Source: a virus
Direction: 5' to 3' (one strand)
Length of the DNA: 58,261 nt
Virus record (IMG/VR): IMGVR_UViG_3300032304_001710
Span: 1 to 58,261 of that record
Made by a program: the position numbers and the translations under genes. The notes under the pieces are model-generated. The model did not search any database. It had not been told where the DNA came from and was given only the letters and a program-made list of their open reading frames with translations. Each line of letters begins with the position of its first letter. Position 1 is the first letter of the stretch. This document shows positions 57,704-58,261 of this stretch, in pieces.

Positions 57704-58261
57704 ATGTTCTATCGGCTATTTACAACTGCTGTACTACTCTCTGCAATGCTGAATCAATTAGCTATCGCAGATTTAGAAGTTACAGTAACTAAAACACAAG
57801 TGCTTTATGGAGTAAAGAATGCGAAAGTTATTCAAAGTTTCGTAGTGTTTGACAACGAAGGAAGTAAACCAGAGTTTCAACCGGCAGCCTTCATAACTGT
57901 AGATACTAACTATAAGTTTATCAAAGTACGAGCTAAACAGAACTTGTTTGAAAGTACTGTAACTATCAAACTATCTGAAACTGAGTATATTTTACTTGGT
58001 AGTGGTAAGTATGCAATAGATGTAACTGTCTTTGATCCAGAACTCGGCATCGATGAAAAAACTTTGGTAGTAGACTTAGGTGACGTTGCTCCACCCACAC
58101 CAAACCCAGGACCTTCACCTAATCCAAATACCGTTCCAAATGACCAATTCAACAACATTGGCAAACGTACACAAGACTGGGCAAAATCCTTGGAAAAACG
58201 AAAAGAGCTTGGGACCTTGTATCGACAAGCCGCAAAACTCTTGACAGATTCCCCAATAGCT
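57704..58261 (+). CDS. Secreted hypothetical protein (continues into 1-303)
   Basis: The N-terminal 145 residues before the repeat start. Signal peptide (RLFTTAVLLSAMLNQLAIA, cleavage near 22), a beta domain of about 100 residues (ADLEVTVTKTQVLYGVKNAK start), then a Pro-rich linker (PPTPNPGPSPNPNTVP) and the helical part in 1-303. Secreted modular proteins with such linkers are common in planctomycetes. Role unknown; it lies between terminase and the lysin candidate. Confidence 0.7.
   Translation, partial: MFYRLFTTAVLLSAMLNQLAIADLEVTVTKTQVLYGVKNAKVIQSFVVFDNEGSKPEFQPAAFITVDTNYKFIKVRAKQNLFESTVTIKLSETEYILLGSGKYAIDVTVFDPELGIDEKTLVVDLGDVAPPTPNPGPSPNPNTVPNDQFNNIGKRTQDWAKSLEKRKELGTLYRQAAKLLTDSPIA
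58139..58261. repeat. Terminal direct repeat (second copy)
   Basis: Identical to bases 1-123; see that entry. The reading frame of the secreted protein continues through it, so the two ends are contiguous in the real molecule. Confidence 0.95.

Noticed and set aside
57742-57760. Another minus-oriented ATTGCA element (TGCAATGCTGAATCAATTA)
   Set aside because: It matches only in part and is within signal-peptide coding sequence, so chance is likely.
1-58261. Terminal 123-bp repeat as a true packaged terminal repeat
   Set aside because: It lies within one gene that is continuous across the join, and nothing else marks a packaging end. A circular assembly overlap explains it more simply. Read-end mapping would decide.
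1-58261. Lysogeny functions (integrase, repressor, att site)
   Set aside because: No recombinase or CI-like repressor seen on either strand. The tRNA-like T-arms at 37.5 kb could recall att sites in tRNA genes, but no integrase supports this.

Overview
The window is the essentially complete genome of a tailed double-stranded DNA bacteriophage. The first 123 bases are repeated exactly as the last 123 (58139-58261). The repeat falls inside one gene that reads unbroken across the join, so the molecule closes as a circle of about 58,138 bp. I see no integrase, excisionase or lysogeny repressor, so a lytic phage is the simplest reading. The host is not stated. Several secreted or Cys-rich proteins (57704-303, 22522-23784, the C-terminus of 20963-22519, 36986-37465) resemble families I associate with planctomycetes and their phages, and a small lipoprotein with a lipobox suits a diderm host. 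This host call is inference.

Layout, + strand unless stated. 54.4-57.7 kb: packaging module (small terminase, an RMF-like protein, a RuvC-like resolvase, large terminase). 57.7-3.0 kb: a secreted protein, a papain-like cysteine peptidase (lysin candidate), three small membrane proteins and a CarF/TMEM189-like lipid desaturase. 3-7.2 kb: large virion or fibre proteins. 7.2-12.3 kb: head genes (protease/scaffold, decoration, major capsid, connectors). 12.3-24.5 kb: tail genes (tube, tape measure, a frameshifted tail chaperone), the portal, and Cys-rich virion proteins. 24.4-25.1 kb: tiny basic ORFs. 25-34 kb: replication and recombination (MazG-like, PD-(D/E)XK nuclease, Sak4-like ATPase, SSB-like protein, family A polymerase, primase-helicase). 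34-36.4 kb: a ParB-DUF4417 fusion and three Lys-rich proteins. 36.5-38.6 kb: secreted and membrane microproteins and two tRNA-like elements. 39-47.6 kb: many small early-type genes and an SF1 helicase. 47.6-49.9 kb: a GC-rich structured island with a ParB-like gene. 49.9-54.1 kb: a minus-strand operon headed by csrA and ending in a nuclease.

The strongest unusual signals are at DNA and RNA level. (1) The large terminase gene is broken inside its Walker A loop by about 60 nt carrying a GC hairpin, a UAG stop and a pyrimidine tract. Skipping 58, 61 or 64 nt would restore a P-loop, which recalls T4 gene 60 bypassing. (2) The pyrimidine-tract-CCAGRAA word in that insert recurs more than 20 times, almost always on the + strand, in all three coding frames and also inside the minus-strand operon. 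(3) A second dispersed element, TAATAAATTYYRCATTGCA, sits at nearly every module boundary. (4) Two tandem tRNA-like elements have good T-arms and acceptor stems but no room for a full cloverleaf. Other notable points are a viral csrA behind tandem sigma70-type promoters, the lipid desaturase, an ART-like domain inside the tape measure protein, and two related intergenic control regions at 38.6-39.0 and 47.55-48.2 kb.
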